Origin: Aplysia californica
Taxonomy: Eukaryota > Mollusca > Gastropoda > Aplysiida > Aplysiidae
DNA length: 64,000 nucleotides
Assembly (NCBI RefSeq): GCF_000002075.1
Contig: NW_004797523.1
Coordinates: 403,980-467,979, forward strand
Direction of reading: 5' to 3'
Shown here: positions 35,986-42,787 of the stretch, one piece after another
How positions within the stretch are numbered: position 1 is the first letter of the stretch
Layout: each line of letters begins with the position of its first letter
Program-made: the position numbers and the translations under genes
The notes under the pieces: generated by a model
The model's input: the letters and a program-made list of their open reading frames with translations, nothing else
What the model was told of the DNA's origin: nothing
Database searches by the model: none

Positions 35986-37832
35986 AGAGAGAGAGAGGGG
36001 GAGAGAGAGAGAGGGAGAGAGAGAGAGAGAGAGAGCGAGAGAGATTTATTGATTTTTTTTTAAATCAATGTTTTATAGCACTCAAATACTCAGGGGTAGA
36101 CAAGAGATTAATGGTGGTTTTCATTAGTAGAGACGTACTGCTCATCAAAGCAAGTTGAAAGCAAAGATCATGAAATGGGATAGAAAAGGGTGACAGCTAA
36201 AACTCATACCCGTTGAACGGGAGAAAATGAATTAAGAATGCTAACAAATAGAAGAATGAAACCCATAATAACAGAGCAGTAGAGACAGAAAAACATGACT
36301 AAAACCATTCCCAACTAGAGTATCAAGGAGGAGGCGGAGGAGGCAGAGGAGAAGAACTGAAATGAAAAGTGGAAAACAAAAAAAATGAAAAAGGAGGAAG
36401 AGGATATGGGGGGGGGGGGGTTAAAAAAAACAACCCAGCAAAGATATAGTCACAAGTCACAGTGAATCAAAAATAGTAAAAATAACAAACCTGATGTCCG
36501 TGTGAGCGGCAATGACAGCCAGTTTGTTGTTATGGGAGACCATCAGGTGAGAATTGGCCAGCACAGTCAGGCAATCCACACAGTGGCTCAGAGTCATCTG
36601 AGACACATTTCACTTCTTTTAGAATACATGTAGACCTACATGTAAAATATACTTTTACTTTGTACTCTTACAAATTCAAAAACATTATAATCAAATGCAG
36701 GTTAGATTTTCTACGCTATCGAGTATGATAACTGGGAAAAGAGCAAACCTACTTTTAAAAACCTAATATCTCACATTCATGATTCATATAACAAAAATTT
36801 TGTGATTCACATCCATCAAATATACAAACACATATACACCGTGCTTCCAATAAAAAAAGTTCAAAGGTTTTAATAAATAGGAAAAAGTGGCTTGAAGAGA
36901 ACCCTTAAAAAGTAAAAACCCTCAAACCAATATCACAATGTTTCAAACTGTAAAGTGATCAAAGCATCGGTTTCGAGAAAATCAATTTTCCTTCTTCTGT
37001 GTTAAGTACATGTCCAGGCTTAAATGGTTTGTGCCAGAAGCCATCAAATTTTAGTTTTGAAAATAACTGCACAACCAAATTTGTGACCACAAATAAAAAA
37101 TGTGGCTTGGACTCAATACTTTTACGATAGAAAATCAACTTTGCTAGATTTAGTGTCACGTTTACAAAAAAAATGTGCTCTTTTTCTCATATTTCAACTT
37201 CATTTGTAATACAGAGCAATTTGGTTACCGTATTTTTTATGGGAGAAAAATGCCCAATTTATAACAGCAGAGATGTTTGTTCTGCAAGCAACTTCCTTGG
37301 AGTCCGGGTCTTTACTTTTAAGTGTTTGCTGAAGAGGTGTCTAGACTTTATTTAAAAAATGAAGAATCCATCTCCTTTCGTTAAGTGTCCAAGTTTTTGT
37401 TTAGTGTAAGTTCATTGACTCTCTGTGTTTCACTACATGTTGGAAGAGGAAAAGGATGAAGCAAATAGTGGATCCATTGTGCAGTCACTGAGGACTAGCT
37501 TATAACAAAACAACAATTGAGATGATCAGAAAACATACTTTGACGAGGGCATTGAGGGGACATGAACATGTTCAACATGCTTAAACTTGACTTTGCAACA
37601 AAGTATCATGTGCAAAGCTTTGTTTGGTAATTTTTTTCCAGACTACAGCATGAGAAGACAGATGAACTGATGAAACAAATGAAAAACAAACTCATTCCAT
37701 GATTACGTTTGGAAATGGAAAAAACAAAAGAGGGGCTCATCATACTTACTGGATCTTGAGCAATTTTTTTCTTTCCCCACCATACTGGATTGGTGTCAAG
37801 AATTACTATCAGAAGACTGCTCTCGAGCTTAT
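12893..37832 (-). CDS. GTF2H3: TFIIH subunit p34 gene (eleven visible coding exons)
   Basis: GTF2H3 (yeast Tfb4) is a core TFIIH subunit that pairs with p44 and serves transcription initiation and nucleotide excision repair in the nucleus. Eleven exons on the minus strand join with consistent phases and GT/AG borders, giving about 295 residues against 308 in human. The N-terminal part is a von Willebrand A-like fold ([15 protein letters not shown] near the start). The C-terminal part is a C4-type zinc domain with the same cysteine spacing as human p34. Introns reach 9.9 kb and are packed with repeats. The exon bearing the start codon was not located; human has only about seven residues before the homologous segment. 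The coding exons show no disabling change, so the gene looks functional. Confidence 0.95.
13204..13229. repeat. G homopolymer (26 bases)
   Basis: An uninterrupted run of G in a GTF2H3 intron. Runs like this are prone to assembly error and may form G-quadruplexes. Confidence 0.95.
13600..14733 (-). repeat. R1 repeat split by a TTAA element
   Basis: R1 tail sequence (TTTTTCGGCGCTCGCAACTG, read on +) begins near 13610. R1 proceeds to 13919, is interrupted by 13920-14660, and resumes at 14661 with ACGAGAAATG and TTTGGGAATGGCCTAAAG, ending near GGCACCGCCC at 14720. The sibling at 30584-30945 shows the uninterrupted order. Confidence 0.85.
13920..14660. mobile_element. TTAA-bounded inverted-repeat element inside R1
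   Basis: Both ends are TTAACACATTACACCCTAA (19 identical bases, inverted). TTAA stands at each edge, and removing one TTAA plus the insert restores the R1 sequence seen in sibling copies. That is the signature of piggyBac/Kolobok-type insertion. Within 741 bp there is no transposase; frames of 148 and 93 residues on opposite strands have no known motif. It is probably non-autonomous. Confidence 0.85.
14734..15142. other. GTF2H3 intron, nothing recognised
   Basis: Intron between the tenth and last visible exons. No exon-like sequence or repeat boundary was recognised apart from the R1 copy at its 3' side. Confidence 0.5.
15143..15179 (-). CDS. GTF2H3: GTF2H3 tenth visible coding exon (zinc domain, part 2)
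   Basis: A 37-base micro-exon bounded by CTTTCTTTCCAG and GTAAGT. It encodes [13 protein letters not shown] across its split ends; human has IFCNFSPICTTCE. It supplies the remaining zinc cysteines. Confidence 0.93.
15909..16044 (-). CDS. GTF2H3: GTF2H3 ninth visible coding exon (zinc domain, part 1)
   Basis: Bounded by TTTCCTAAACAG and GTGAGT. It encodes [20 protein letters not shown], then [20 protein letters not shown] and SVCLS. Human has WVFLPDQDQRSQ followed by [20 protein letters not shown], identical over the last 20 residues. The cysteines bind zinc in the C4 domain that contacts p44. The 9.9 kb intron before it carries the A/B and 21.76-25.91 kb elements. Confidence 0.97.
16070..16661. 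mobile_element. TTAA-bounded element in GTF2H3 intron
   Basis: Left end TTAACCCCTTCATTGCC and right end the inverse of TTAACCCTTTTGTTGC, an imperfect inverted repeat of about 16 bases. It starts 25 bases upstream of the ninth exon (minus-strand sense), between the acceptor and its likely branch point region. No coding capacity. Confidence 0.55.
16662..17941. other. GTF2H3 intron; CR1-like LINE tail near 17320-17560 (-)
   Basis: On the minus strand 17560-17320 resembles the + strand at 50870-51050: a TGCACAGTGGCGACTGACAG block and TATTTATGTATG-rich tail. This looks like the 3' end of a CR1/L2-type LINE, here very short. The rest is unrecognised intron with a C/G-poor AT background. Confidence 0.45.
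17942..18088 (+). repeat. R2 dispersed repeat
   Basis: CTTCTTCTTTCCTATCAAAC through to GCGAGCGCCGTAAAACC and CTCTACTAAAACT. It abuts the A repeat that begins at 18091. Confidence 0.8.
18091..18270. repeat. A repeat copy
   Basis: AGGTAGCGTAAACACGGCC at the left, then the ACACCAAATGCTG block shared with the 9713-10076 units. The GC-rich left end (CTCGCGG) resembles the inverse of 25870-25914, raising the possibility that 18091-25914 is one large composite element. Confidence 0.7.
18274..18440 (+). pseudogene. LINE fossil: RNase H fragment
   Basis: The frame encodes [20 protein letters not shown] followed by [14 protein letters not shown]. VILTDxxxxLQAL is the second RNase H motif of I/Nimb-group non-LTR retrotransposons. 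Only this fragment is present. Downstream, 18600-19000 shows nothing recognisable except A-rich sequence. Confidence 0.6.
19025..19540. mobile_element. PIF/Harbinger-like inverted-repeat element
   Basis: The left end GGGGCTGTTCAAATATAATC is inverted at the right as GATTATATTTGAACGACCCC. Both sides are flanked by TTTA (19021-19024 and 19541-19544). GG-starting ends with a TTA-type duplication fit PIF/Harbinger. It contains four C tracts and no transposase, so it is non-autonomous (516 bp). Confidence 0.65.
19765..20731. repeat. B repeat copy, interrupted by a LINE end
   Basis: Follows the 10310-11290 copy in order and ends at CCGGCAGGGACACAT, where a LINE 3' end begins. Confidence 0.75.
20732..20977 (+). 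pseudogene. 5'-truncated LINE 3' end (Nimb/I-like C terminus)
   Basis: The frame encodes [20 protein letters not shown], then [20 protein letters not shown] and ends IGLTV-stop. CxCG...H-x4-CP is the zinc-knuckle-like C terminus of I/Nimb-group LINE proteins. The element ends in a GAAGAAGAA run, typical of LINE tails. It sits between B repeat sequence on each side. Confidence 0.75.
20978..21750. repeat. B repeat copy, truncated at right
   Basis: Starts GGAGAATCGCCGAGGAAAGC as in 10077 and proceeds in order to TGTGGTACCTACT, where matching stops next to the 21758-25914 element. Confidence 0.7.
21758..25914. mobile_element. 4.2-kb inverted-repeat element in GTF2H3 intron
   Basis: GGCAGTTAAGTGAA at the left is exactly inverted at 25901-25914. 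TA stands just outside each end, a possible target duplication. No transposase was recognised in the AT-rich interior; reading frames there are short. A second element is nested at 24127-25637, and a possible TTAA-type element at about 22220-22933 (CTCTTTTCCTACC versus inverted CACTTTCCCTACAC). The right edge lies 13 bases from the splice donor of the eighth GTF2H3 exon. Confidence 0.6.
24127..25637. mobile_element. Nested inverted-repeat element, CAGGGTCCCC ends
   Basis: The left end is CAGGGTCCCCACC and the right end is the inverse of CAGGGTCCCCGCC. TAGTTT occurs immediately outside both ends (24121-24126 and 25638-25643), a 6-base target duplication. CAGGG-type ends recall hAT elements, but those make 8-base duplications, so the superfamily is left open (Dada makes 6-7). 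The 163-residue frame at 24558-25049 crosses a G homopolymer and is not convincing. Confidence 0.7.
25928..25996 (-). CDS. GTF2H3: GTF2H3 eighth visible coding exon
   Basis: Bounded by TTTTTTTCCAG and GTAAGT. It encodes [20 protein letters not shown] then YLL; human has [20 protein letters not shown]. An inverted-repeat element ends only 13 bases into the following intron (at 25914). Confidence 0.95.
26060..26278 (-). mobile_element. tRNA-derived SINE, same family as 12221-12448
   Basis: Read on minus: a GTGGTGTAGCTG-type box A, a GTTTGATTCC box B, then TTTGGCTCAGTCCTTTCGGAG and TAGTGTTGATAGGGGCGTTA. The latter blocks align with the 12221-12448 copy. No clean target duplication was found, so it is probably older. 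Confidence 0.75.
26331..26500 (-). repeat. R2 dispersed repeat
   Basis: Reverse of the R2 pattern: GCACTTGCAACATAATAAG, GAGGTGTTACAAGA and GTTTGATAGGAAAGAAGGA blocks. Confidence 0.75.
26501..27859. other. GTF2H3 intron; possible decayed TTAA element at 27330
   Basis: Outside the exon at 26794-26847 most of this is unrecognised intron. At 27330 the sequence TTAACCCTCGACCTGCGGGG matches the end consensus of the TTAA elements at 38424-38707 and 52912-53760, and a partial inverse (CTCGCAGGTCAAGTG) is near 27473; no TTAA remains there. Confidence 0.4.
26794..26847 (-). CDS. GTF2H3: GTF2H3 seventh visible coding exon
   Basis: Bounded by TATATTGCAG and GTAATG. It encodes [18 protein letters not shown]; human has NILIDACVLDSDSGLLQQ. 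Eighteen whole codons, phase 0 at both ends. Confidence 0.95.
27860..27945 (-). repeat. Fragment of the 58698-59509 element family
   Basis: On the minus strand the order AGGAGAAAAGTG, GACAGGTGG, GTCTTGGACAG parallels AAGGAGAAAAGTGGCC, GACAGGTGG, GTCTTAGGCAG at 58728-58775. Similar fragments with CCACCTGTCCAA occur near 30465, 30555 and 34245. Confidence 0.55.
28491..29140. mobile_element. TTAA-bounded element in GTF2H3 intron
   Basis: Left TTAACTCACTCAATCCTGGG; right is the inverse of TTAACTCGCTCAATCCCGTG. TTAA at each edge. 650 bp, no coding capacity. Confidence 0.75.
29412..29486 (-). CDS. GTF2H3: GTF2H3 sixth visible coding exon
   Basis: Bounded by TTTTTTTTTCAG and GTCAGG. It encodes [20 protein letters not shown] then TAQKQ; human has [20 protein letters not shown] then AAQKQ. 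Confidence 0.95.
29870..29928 (-). CDS. GTF2H3: GTF2H3 fifth visible coding exon
   Basis: Follows an AATACAAG acceptor and ends before GTAAAA. It encodes [19 protein letters not shown]; human has IHRMNKEVKDNQEMKSRIL. Confidence 0.9.
30070..30235 (-). repeat. R2 dispersed repeat
   Basis: Reverse R2: TTTGCAACACAATAAGGTC, GAGGTGTTACAAGAGAGTAAC, GTTTGATAGGAATGAAGGAG. It lies 80 bases from the fourth visible GTF2H3 exon. Confidence 0.75.
30316..30393 (-). CDS. GTF2H3: GTF2H3 fourth visible coding exon
   Basis: Follows TCTCCATAG. It encodes [20 protein letters not shown] then CMALC; human has TETLLAGSLAKALCYIHRM. The donor is GTATCC, a poor match to consensus, but it is the only choice that joins the next exon in frame as ALC-Y-IHRL, matching human ALCYIHRM. 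Confidence 0.9.
30584..30945 (-). repeat. R1 dispersed repeat, complete reference copy
   Basis: Runs from TTTTACGGCGCTCGCAACTG to TCCACCCCTTTGGGACCC without interruption, so it serves as the empty-site reference for the TTAA insertion at 13920-14660. Confidence 0.85.
31058..32624 (-). pseudogene. I/Nimb-like LINE, 3' half (RNase H and C terminus)
   Basis: Minus-strand coding blocks run in the family order. First comes a post-RT region ([20 protein letters not shown]), then RNase H with [20 protein letters not shown] and [20 protein letters not shown]. The C-terminal zinc-knuckle-like segment follows ([20 protein letters not shown]), ending ADSL-stop at 31095. A (GAAAGA)n tail follows near 31058-31085. 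The blocks are in more than one frame or carry an occasional stop, so the copy is mildly decayed. It lies in a GTF2H3 intron, same strand as the gene. Confidence 0.85.
32625..33631 (+). pseudogene. CR1/L2-like LINE 3' end nested in the I/Nimb LINE
   Basis: The frame upstream of 32832 encodes [20 protein letters not shown], the FADD catalytic motif of reverse transcriptase. It continues as [16 protein letters not shown] and ITAWAGN (thumb region). An adenine run near 32770 separates the first block from the rest. The 3' end has AATAAAGATG and short (TATCT)n tandem repeats, typical of CR1/L2/Rex-type LINEs. It is 5'-truncated and opposite in orientation to its host. Confidence 0.85.
33493..33558. 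repeat. (TG)n microsatellite within LINE 3' UTR
   Basis: A nearly pure TG run between the LINE coding end and its (TATCT)n tail. Confidence 0.95.
33632..34222 (-). pseudogene. I/Nimb-like LINE, reverse transcriptase domain
   Basis: The 201-residue minus frame carries [40 protein letters not shown] and [11 protein letters not shown]. These are RT motifs including the catalytic YADD. It ends at the nested LINE, and the reading resumes at 32624 as [19 protein letters not shown]. The 5' part (endonuclease and earlier) is missing beyond 34222, a normal 5' truncation. Confidence 0.9.
34737..34905 (-). repeat. R2 dispersed repeat
   Basis: Reverse R2: AGTTGCAACACAATAAGGTC, GTTGCTACAAGAGAGTAATG, GAAAGAAGGAGCAAAG. 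Confidence 0.75.
35022..35410 (-). repeat. R1 dispersed repeat
   Basis: Reverse R1 from TTTTACGGCGCTCACAACTG to TTTGGGAATGGCCTAAAGAC and AGTAGCACTGCCCCGG. A short (CA)n lies just beyond at 35434-35455. It ends about 75 bases from the third visible exon. Confidence 0.85.
35487..35617 (-). CDS. GTF2H3: GTF2H3 third visible coding exon
   Basis: Bounded by TTCCTTCAG and GTGAGC. It encodes [20 protein letters not shown] then [20 protein letters not shown]; human has RFLYPG and [21 protein letters not shown]. The loop after FLYP is shorter and diverged from vertebrates, as expected for this variable region. Confidence 0.93.
35926..36045. repeat. (GA)n microsatellite
   Basis: About 120 bases of nearly pure GA with a short G run inside. 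The Arg-Glu reading frame over it is an artefact. A 12-base G run is also present near 36409-36420. Confidence 0.95.
36491..36597 (-). CDS. GTF2H3: GTF2H3 second visible coding exon
   Basis: Bounded by GTGTCTCAG and GTTTGT. It encodes [20 protein letters not shown] then [15 protein letters not shown]; human reads [20 protein letters not shown] and NRSNKLAVIASHIQES. Starts in phase 0 and ends with two bases of a split codon. Confidence 0.95.
37750..37832 (-). CDS. GTF2H3: GTF2H3 first visible coding exon
   Basis: Follows a TTCTTCAAGCAG acceptor and ends before GTAAGT. It encodes [20 protein letters not shown] then KKIAQDP; human has ELNLLVIVVDANPIWWGKQ. It begins in phase 1, so a short upstream exon with the ATG is required. 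A degenerate copy lies about 103 bases upstream (37860-37935). Confidence 0.93.
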
Positions 37833-37859
37833 CTGCTTGAAGAAAAAAAAAATGTATTT

Positions 37860-37935
37860 TAACAATGTTTTTTCTTCCCAAACATCTGGGATTGATGTCA
37901 AGAATTGTTATCAAAAGACAGCTCTCTAACTTTCT
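37860..37935 (-). pseudogene. Degenerate tandem copy of the first visible GTF2H3 exon
   Basis: Read on minus, the segment encodes KLESCLLITILDINPRCLGR, plainly a copy of [20 protein letters not shown] 103 bases away. It has an acceptor-like TTTAATCAG. It has lost the Trp-Trp pair and the GTAAGT donor, and its phase after the acceptor differs, so it is unlikely to be used. A local tandem duplication of about 103 bases explains it. Confidence 0.8.
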
Positions 37936-38423
37936 CTGATTAAAGATAAAAAAGTAAGCATATAAAGAAGCAAAACAGTGTGCATCAACATTCAAGGGTA
38001 CTGCACTCTTAAAGGTTTGAGGACGTCAGAGGTACAGTAATTTTCATTTCTGCCAAATTTGAAACATTTCATTGTTAACTACTTCTAGCAAGACACATAG
38101 AGCGTGCTATTAATTAAGCATGGATATAAAGCGCTATATATGCAATCAATATTTTTCATCATCATCATTTATTACAGTCACTTTGTTAACATGGACACTG
38201 AATTATATTGATCATATAATGAATTGTCATCCCTGAATCATTGCTTCTCTGAAATGTAATCAAATTCAATATCAATACAGTGAGGTTACACTATAAACAC
38301 TCCTCTTTGCTAACAACACAACCTTGTGTGTAACACAGATGGTACAGTTTGACTCCAAAATTGGCCCATTTTTGTAGCTTGCACACATAATATGGGATGA
38401 ATTTTTTACATGCTCAAAGGGGC
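37936..38423. other. Upstream of visible GTF2H3 exons; promoter or first intron
   Basis: The start-codon exon of GTF2H3 must lie at or beyond this stretch on the right. I found no short ATG-bearing exon I could defend. Confidence 0.4.
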
Positions 38424-38707
38424 TTAACTCTTGTCGTGCGTCTGTGCCGAGATACAAGTCTTATCAGTAACTTCTTACTTCGGATGTTCACGGCAGACTG
38501 CTGGGGTCACTCAGCATGTACTGTTAGTGTACAGCGAGCAGCAGTGGAAACATGTGCGGAAAGCGGGACCTGGTCATCATGTGGACGATGCTCGGCGCGC
38601 ATGCGTTGAGCTAGGGCCGGACTGATATATGGGACCGGACAGATGGCGAGGTGCCGAAATACGCTTATCAGGGAACATAAACCCAGCTCCCACAGGACGA
38701 GGGTTAA
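38424..38707. mobile_element. TTAA-bounded element, 284 bp
   Basis: Left TTAACTCTTGTCGTGCG; right is the inverse of TTAACCCTCGTCCTGTGGG. Its GC-rich interior contrasts with the AT-rich surroundings. Confidence 0.7.
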
Positions 38708-39555
38708 TCAAGTATTAGACCTTAGTCAGACAATAATTCTAAAAAGTGTTTCACCTCTTTAAAAACTGTTGGTTGTTGCATTGAGCACTAAACATTGAGC
38801 TAAAAAATTGTGTCCAGAAAGGCAACAAACAGGTATTTACTTCCCCTTTGTTGGTCCTGATCCTGGCTGTACACCACAAGAACATTACGGGGGGGGGGTA
38901 TACTTCTCATTTTTGGAGAAAATCGCAGTTACAGTTGAATACAGCAGCCTACAGTACTTTTAACTTCAATGAAACATTTCAGATGACCTATGCTGATTTG
39001 CCAAAATCGAGCCCATATATGCATTTTTAACTTTTTAAACAATGTAACAATTAAAAGGTAAAAGGTATAGGCAATATCTTTCAAAAGTGTTTTCAAATTA
39101 TACTTTATGTGCTGTGTCACTGTTTCTCATTCACTTTCTTTCTTCGAGGAGAAAAGGGGGAAACTGCAATAGATCTAGTATATATATATAGAGAGAGATC
39201 TAGATTTAGACAGAAATATCAGGCAGGAAATGCCAGAGTCAGTGAAAAGGCATTTTGTACATTTGCAACACAATAAACAGATCTACATTCTAAAAAACAA
39301 TTTGGTGAAAATACATGTTTTGTGTGAAAGACCAACTATTCTGGAAGCTGTAAACAAAAGTTGTGTGAAATTCAGTTTTTGTGCGGTTTATAGTCTTTGA
39401 TGCGTTTACCATGTTTCAATTTCAAGAATAAGCGTTCTTACTGTTCTGAGCATAAACGATCTAAGCGATCTTCCATCATGTCCAAGTACCGGAATTCCGA
39501 AATGCTATTCACAAACCGGACACACGACATTCCATGCGGTACCTCCACGGCCTTC
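38708..39555. other. Non-coding, nothing recognised
   Basis: A short G run at about 38890 and a (TA)n/(GA)n patch near 39178-39196 are the only structure seen. Confidence 0.5.
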
Positions 39556-40608
39556 TTAACTCATTCGCTACGTATTATTTTCGGCTTGTGGACTAATTTT
39601 TTGGGGGGAGGGCGAATGAGATGATGACTAGTGGGCAGTTAAAAGTTCAGTGGGGCCACAAATTCAAATAAATATCAACACATTATTTACCAATATTTTC
39701 AGTATGGTTTGTAGAATACATCTGTAATGTTTATTTATGTATTTTTCAACTTTGGTTCCTGTAAGAGACGATTATGCAACACAATTTTGATTGGATGCAG
39801 ATAAAATTTGAAAATAAAAAATTAATAATCTTTGGTGAAACTCAGAAAATATGTATGCACCTAGTTAAATGATATATCAAAATAACCATAAATGAATATA
39901 GAACTGGGAAATATTGAAAAGGTTGCAGTTATTTACCTACATTCCATAATATTTGTACATTTTGAACATAACATCCGATATTGAAAATTTTTTTTTTTAT
40001 AATCTTGAAAAACGATCACAAACAGATAAAAACCCACTCGTACCTTATATGGAATTATTCAGAATTGCATGTCTTGAGTGGCACTTTTTGTGTAATTTCA
40101 TCAAAAAGTAGTGATTTTGTGGAGAAAAAAATATTTTGACAATTTAGATCTAGATCTAGATCTAGACCTAGATTCTAGATCTAGATCTAGCACTCAAAAA
40201 TATTGATTTCTCAATAACAGTGCATTGACAATATTATGTGTCCAATCTTATCAATATTATAAAAAAGAGTCCTACATTTCTTTAGTGGGCAAAATAATGA
40301 TAGATTTTGTTGGGTAAAATTATTAAGACTGGTGTCCGGGCTATAATTTTGGCATCGGGGTAAAACAAAGTCGAATCAACTACGAAATCGCGTTTCAAAA
40401 CTGAATCTAAATTTCCGATTTTCAGTGGAAATGCTTGACCCGGAAGTCAACATTATATTATGACCTTTATTTTAACATGGATATGTGGATTAGAATAGAA
40501 TTTAAGCTAAAATTGAAGATCGATTCTCGAGCTGCCGGGGGCGGCTTAGCGTACTGATGGCACTTTAGCCGCGCCGCCCCCCGCGGCTTGGCGTAGCAAA
40601 TGAGTTAA
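39556..40608. mobile_element. TTAA-bounded element, 1.05 kb
   Basis: Left TTAACTCATTCGCTACG; right is the inverse of TTAACTCATTTGCTACGC. A partial inverted copy of its interior lies at about 63200-64000. Inside is a dense TAGATC-type hexamer cluster (40146-40190). No coding capacity. Confidence 0.8.
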
Positions 40609-41108
40609 AATAAATCTGTGGGTATCCCAGGATGTGATGACATCACATTACTAAAATTAGCAGCCAATCAGGAAGATGCGTCCTACGTTTAATCGCATGT
40701 TGTTCTCCCGAAGACGGCCTAGGTCTACATCTAGATCTAGTTTCGTAATGGACTAGACTAGGACTAGTTTAGAATCTAGATCTAGATTCTAGGCCATACT
40801 AAACTCTAAACTAGATTTTAGATCTAGATCTAGAGCAATTTATTTTTATCCAATTACCACAGCTGGACAGACACAAGTGAACAAGCCACTCAGCTCTATA
40901 CTCTATAACTTTGAGGTGCTTTTTCGGTGGTTCCCACCCTCCCCCCCCCCTCCCCCCCCCCCCCCCTTATTTGAGCCTAGATCTACATCGAGATCTATAC
41001 GTTTGATGTGCGGAGAGCTAAAATATCAAACCTAACAACTGCAAAACATCAAATTATGGTAAAATTCAGGGGGGCATGCCCCCCTGAAACCCCCCATCTT
41101 ATTTTTAT
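40609..41108. other. Repeat-rich spacer with C tracts and a 20-bp palindrome
   Basis: Contains C-rich tracts near 40938-40966 and the perfect palindrome CAGGGGGGCATGCCCCCCTG at 41067-41086. The same palindrome with matching flank, inverted, is at 58082-58101, so both are ends of one dispersed element. Confidence 0.7.
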
Positions 41109-41975
41109 GGCCGGCACTATTTCTCCGAACATTCGGGAAAATAAAGCTGGGCACTATTTCTCCGAACGTTCGGGAAAATAAAGCTGGGCACTATTTTTCC
41201 GAACGTTCGGGAAAATAAAGCTGGGCACTATTTCTCCGAACACTCTAAAATCACATCCTTTCCCGCAAATTTCGATATAGATCTATAATTATATTATAGG
41301 CCTGCCAAAGATTGTTCGTATACAATATGGTTCAATCGGTTCAAAAAATGTCCGGAGTAAATATTTATATTAAAAAATGCTACATACTTCCAAACAGTTT
41401 TTCGCTACAGATATGACGTGTTGCCTATATGAAGGGTGCTGCTCTTAAACGTAATGTGTTGTGTTCACTCATGTGCTGTCTAGATCTATAGATCTATGGA
41501 GGGTTACTGATAACGACACATAGAACTAGCATGCGTTTGTCACGACCGCAAATAATCAATCGTGACTCGATTTTTTTTCTTCATTTTTTGGTCCCCGAAT
41601 CGGGGAATAAAAGTCAAATAAACAAAAGAAAAGAAAAAAACCAAAATCGAACCTCTTTACTTTTGATAGAAAGTTCACTTAGCTTCACTTCGTCTCTTTC
41701 TCACTTGTCACCACGTTGATTTGTTGAATACGTTATAGTTACATACGATTTTTATTGCTGTTCCTCTTTTATTTTTCCCTCTTTGTGGTGTTTTATTTTG
41801 TTGGTGTGTAATTTTTTTTCTTGTTATTGTTCTGATGTTTTGTTTTACTATTCATTTTTTGTTGTTGGGGAAAACGGGGTGGGGGGATGTTGTACAGTGT
41901 AACGTCATTTAATATGATGTTCCTACGTTCATTAGATTCTAAATATAATACATGTATATATAGAGAAATTTAAAT
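41109..41975. mobile_element. Foldback-like element b, copy 1, outer part
   Basis: It starts with about four tandem 36-37-bp units built on GGCACTATTTCTCCGAACG and TTCGGGAAAATAAAGCT; each contains CCGAACGTTCGG. The sequence then matches, inverted, 43826-44515. Its inner continuation appears at about 45285-45430, so copy 1 is interrupted by everything between. Confidence 0.7.
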
Positions 41976-41989
41976 TGTCGCCTCTGCAG

Positions 41990-42250
41990 GTGGTGACTAA
42001 AAGTGCAAAGGTCTAGCCACCCGAAAAGTGCCAGTTTGCGGAGGGCCAACTACCCAACCCAGTAAAAAACAGTAAGTTACAGAAACATGGACAAACACAG
42101 CTTTTTATTTTTCGATCTTGGGAGACGGAGGAGCTTCTACATCAGCAGGAACATCAAGAGGCTAGCCCAGGATAGAGAAAGGTGGAAGGTGTTTGTCCGT
42201 GGCCTATACCCTGGTGCAGGGTGAGAAAGTTAATGATGATGATGATATAG
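41990..42250 (+). pseudogene. LINE 3' end fragment with (GAT)n tail
   Basis: The frame encodes RRSFYISRNIKRLAQDRERW then KVFVRGLYPG, closing near a (GAT)n run at 42231-42246. R-x-LAxDRxxWxxFVxGL near the stop is the C terminus of a LINE-type ORF2. Clade not determined. Confidence 0.55.
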
Positions 42251-42787
42251 ATTCGAAGTGGCAAGCCGTACTTAAGTACGGCTAGCCTGAGAGTCTAGCC
42301 GTACTTAAATACGGCTAGACTGCCAGTCTAGCCGTATTTAGATCTAGGTTTGGCCCTATCAACTCAAACCTGTTAAGTACACAGGTCTCATTCGATCTAG
42401 ATCTAGTAATTATTCAGGTTCAAATACATGCAAGTTAGTAAGGCACATTTTGGTTTTGTCTGAAATACAAATACTTTAGGCATTGCAAACTAAAAATTTC
42501 ATTTACAATTCAGCCATCAATATTAAGTACGGCTAGCCTGACAGTCTAGCCGTCCTTAAGTACGACTAGCCTGGCTGTCTACCCGACTTAAGTACGGCTA
42601 GCCAAGAAGTCTAGTCGGCTAGACTGCCAGTCTAGCTGTATTTATCTTAGGCCCTGTTAACATTAGAAAACAGTAGGTTCAAAATACATGCACTGTCATT
42701 AAAGCACCTGGTTTCATCTCAAATACAAATACTTTAGCTGCAAACTAAAAATTTATATTAACAATTCAGTAGGCCTATTTTTTTTTC
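42251..42787. mobile_element. Foldback-like element a, copy 1, first part
   Basis: Several palindromic units of AGCCGTACTTAAGTACGGCT alternate with CTGCCAGTCTAGCCGTA spacers. Two longer spacer blocks with matching content (AAATACAAATACTTTAG) lie between. The same order, inverted, is intact at 53971-54598. Confidence 0.8.

Noticed and set aside
35881-36063. Arg-Glu-rich + frame
   Set aside because: Translation of a (GA)n microsatellite.
37860-37935. Alternative functional first exon of GTF2H3
   Set aside because: Lacks a donor, the Trp-Trp pair and a compatible phase; treated as a dying duplicate.
42251-42787. Host regulatory array of palindromic binding sites
   Set aside because: An inverted copy with the same boundaries at 53971-54598 shows it is a mobile element.
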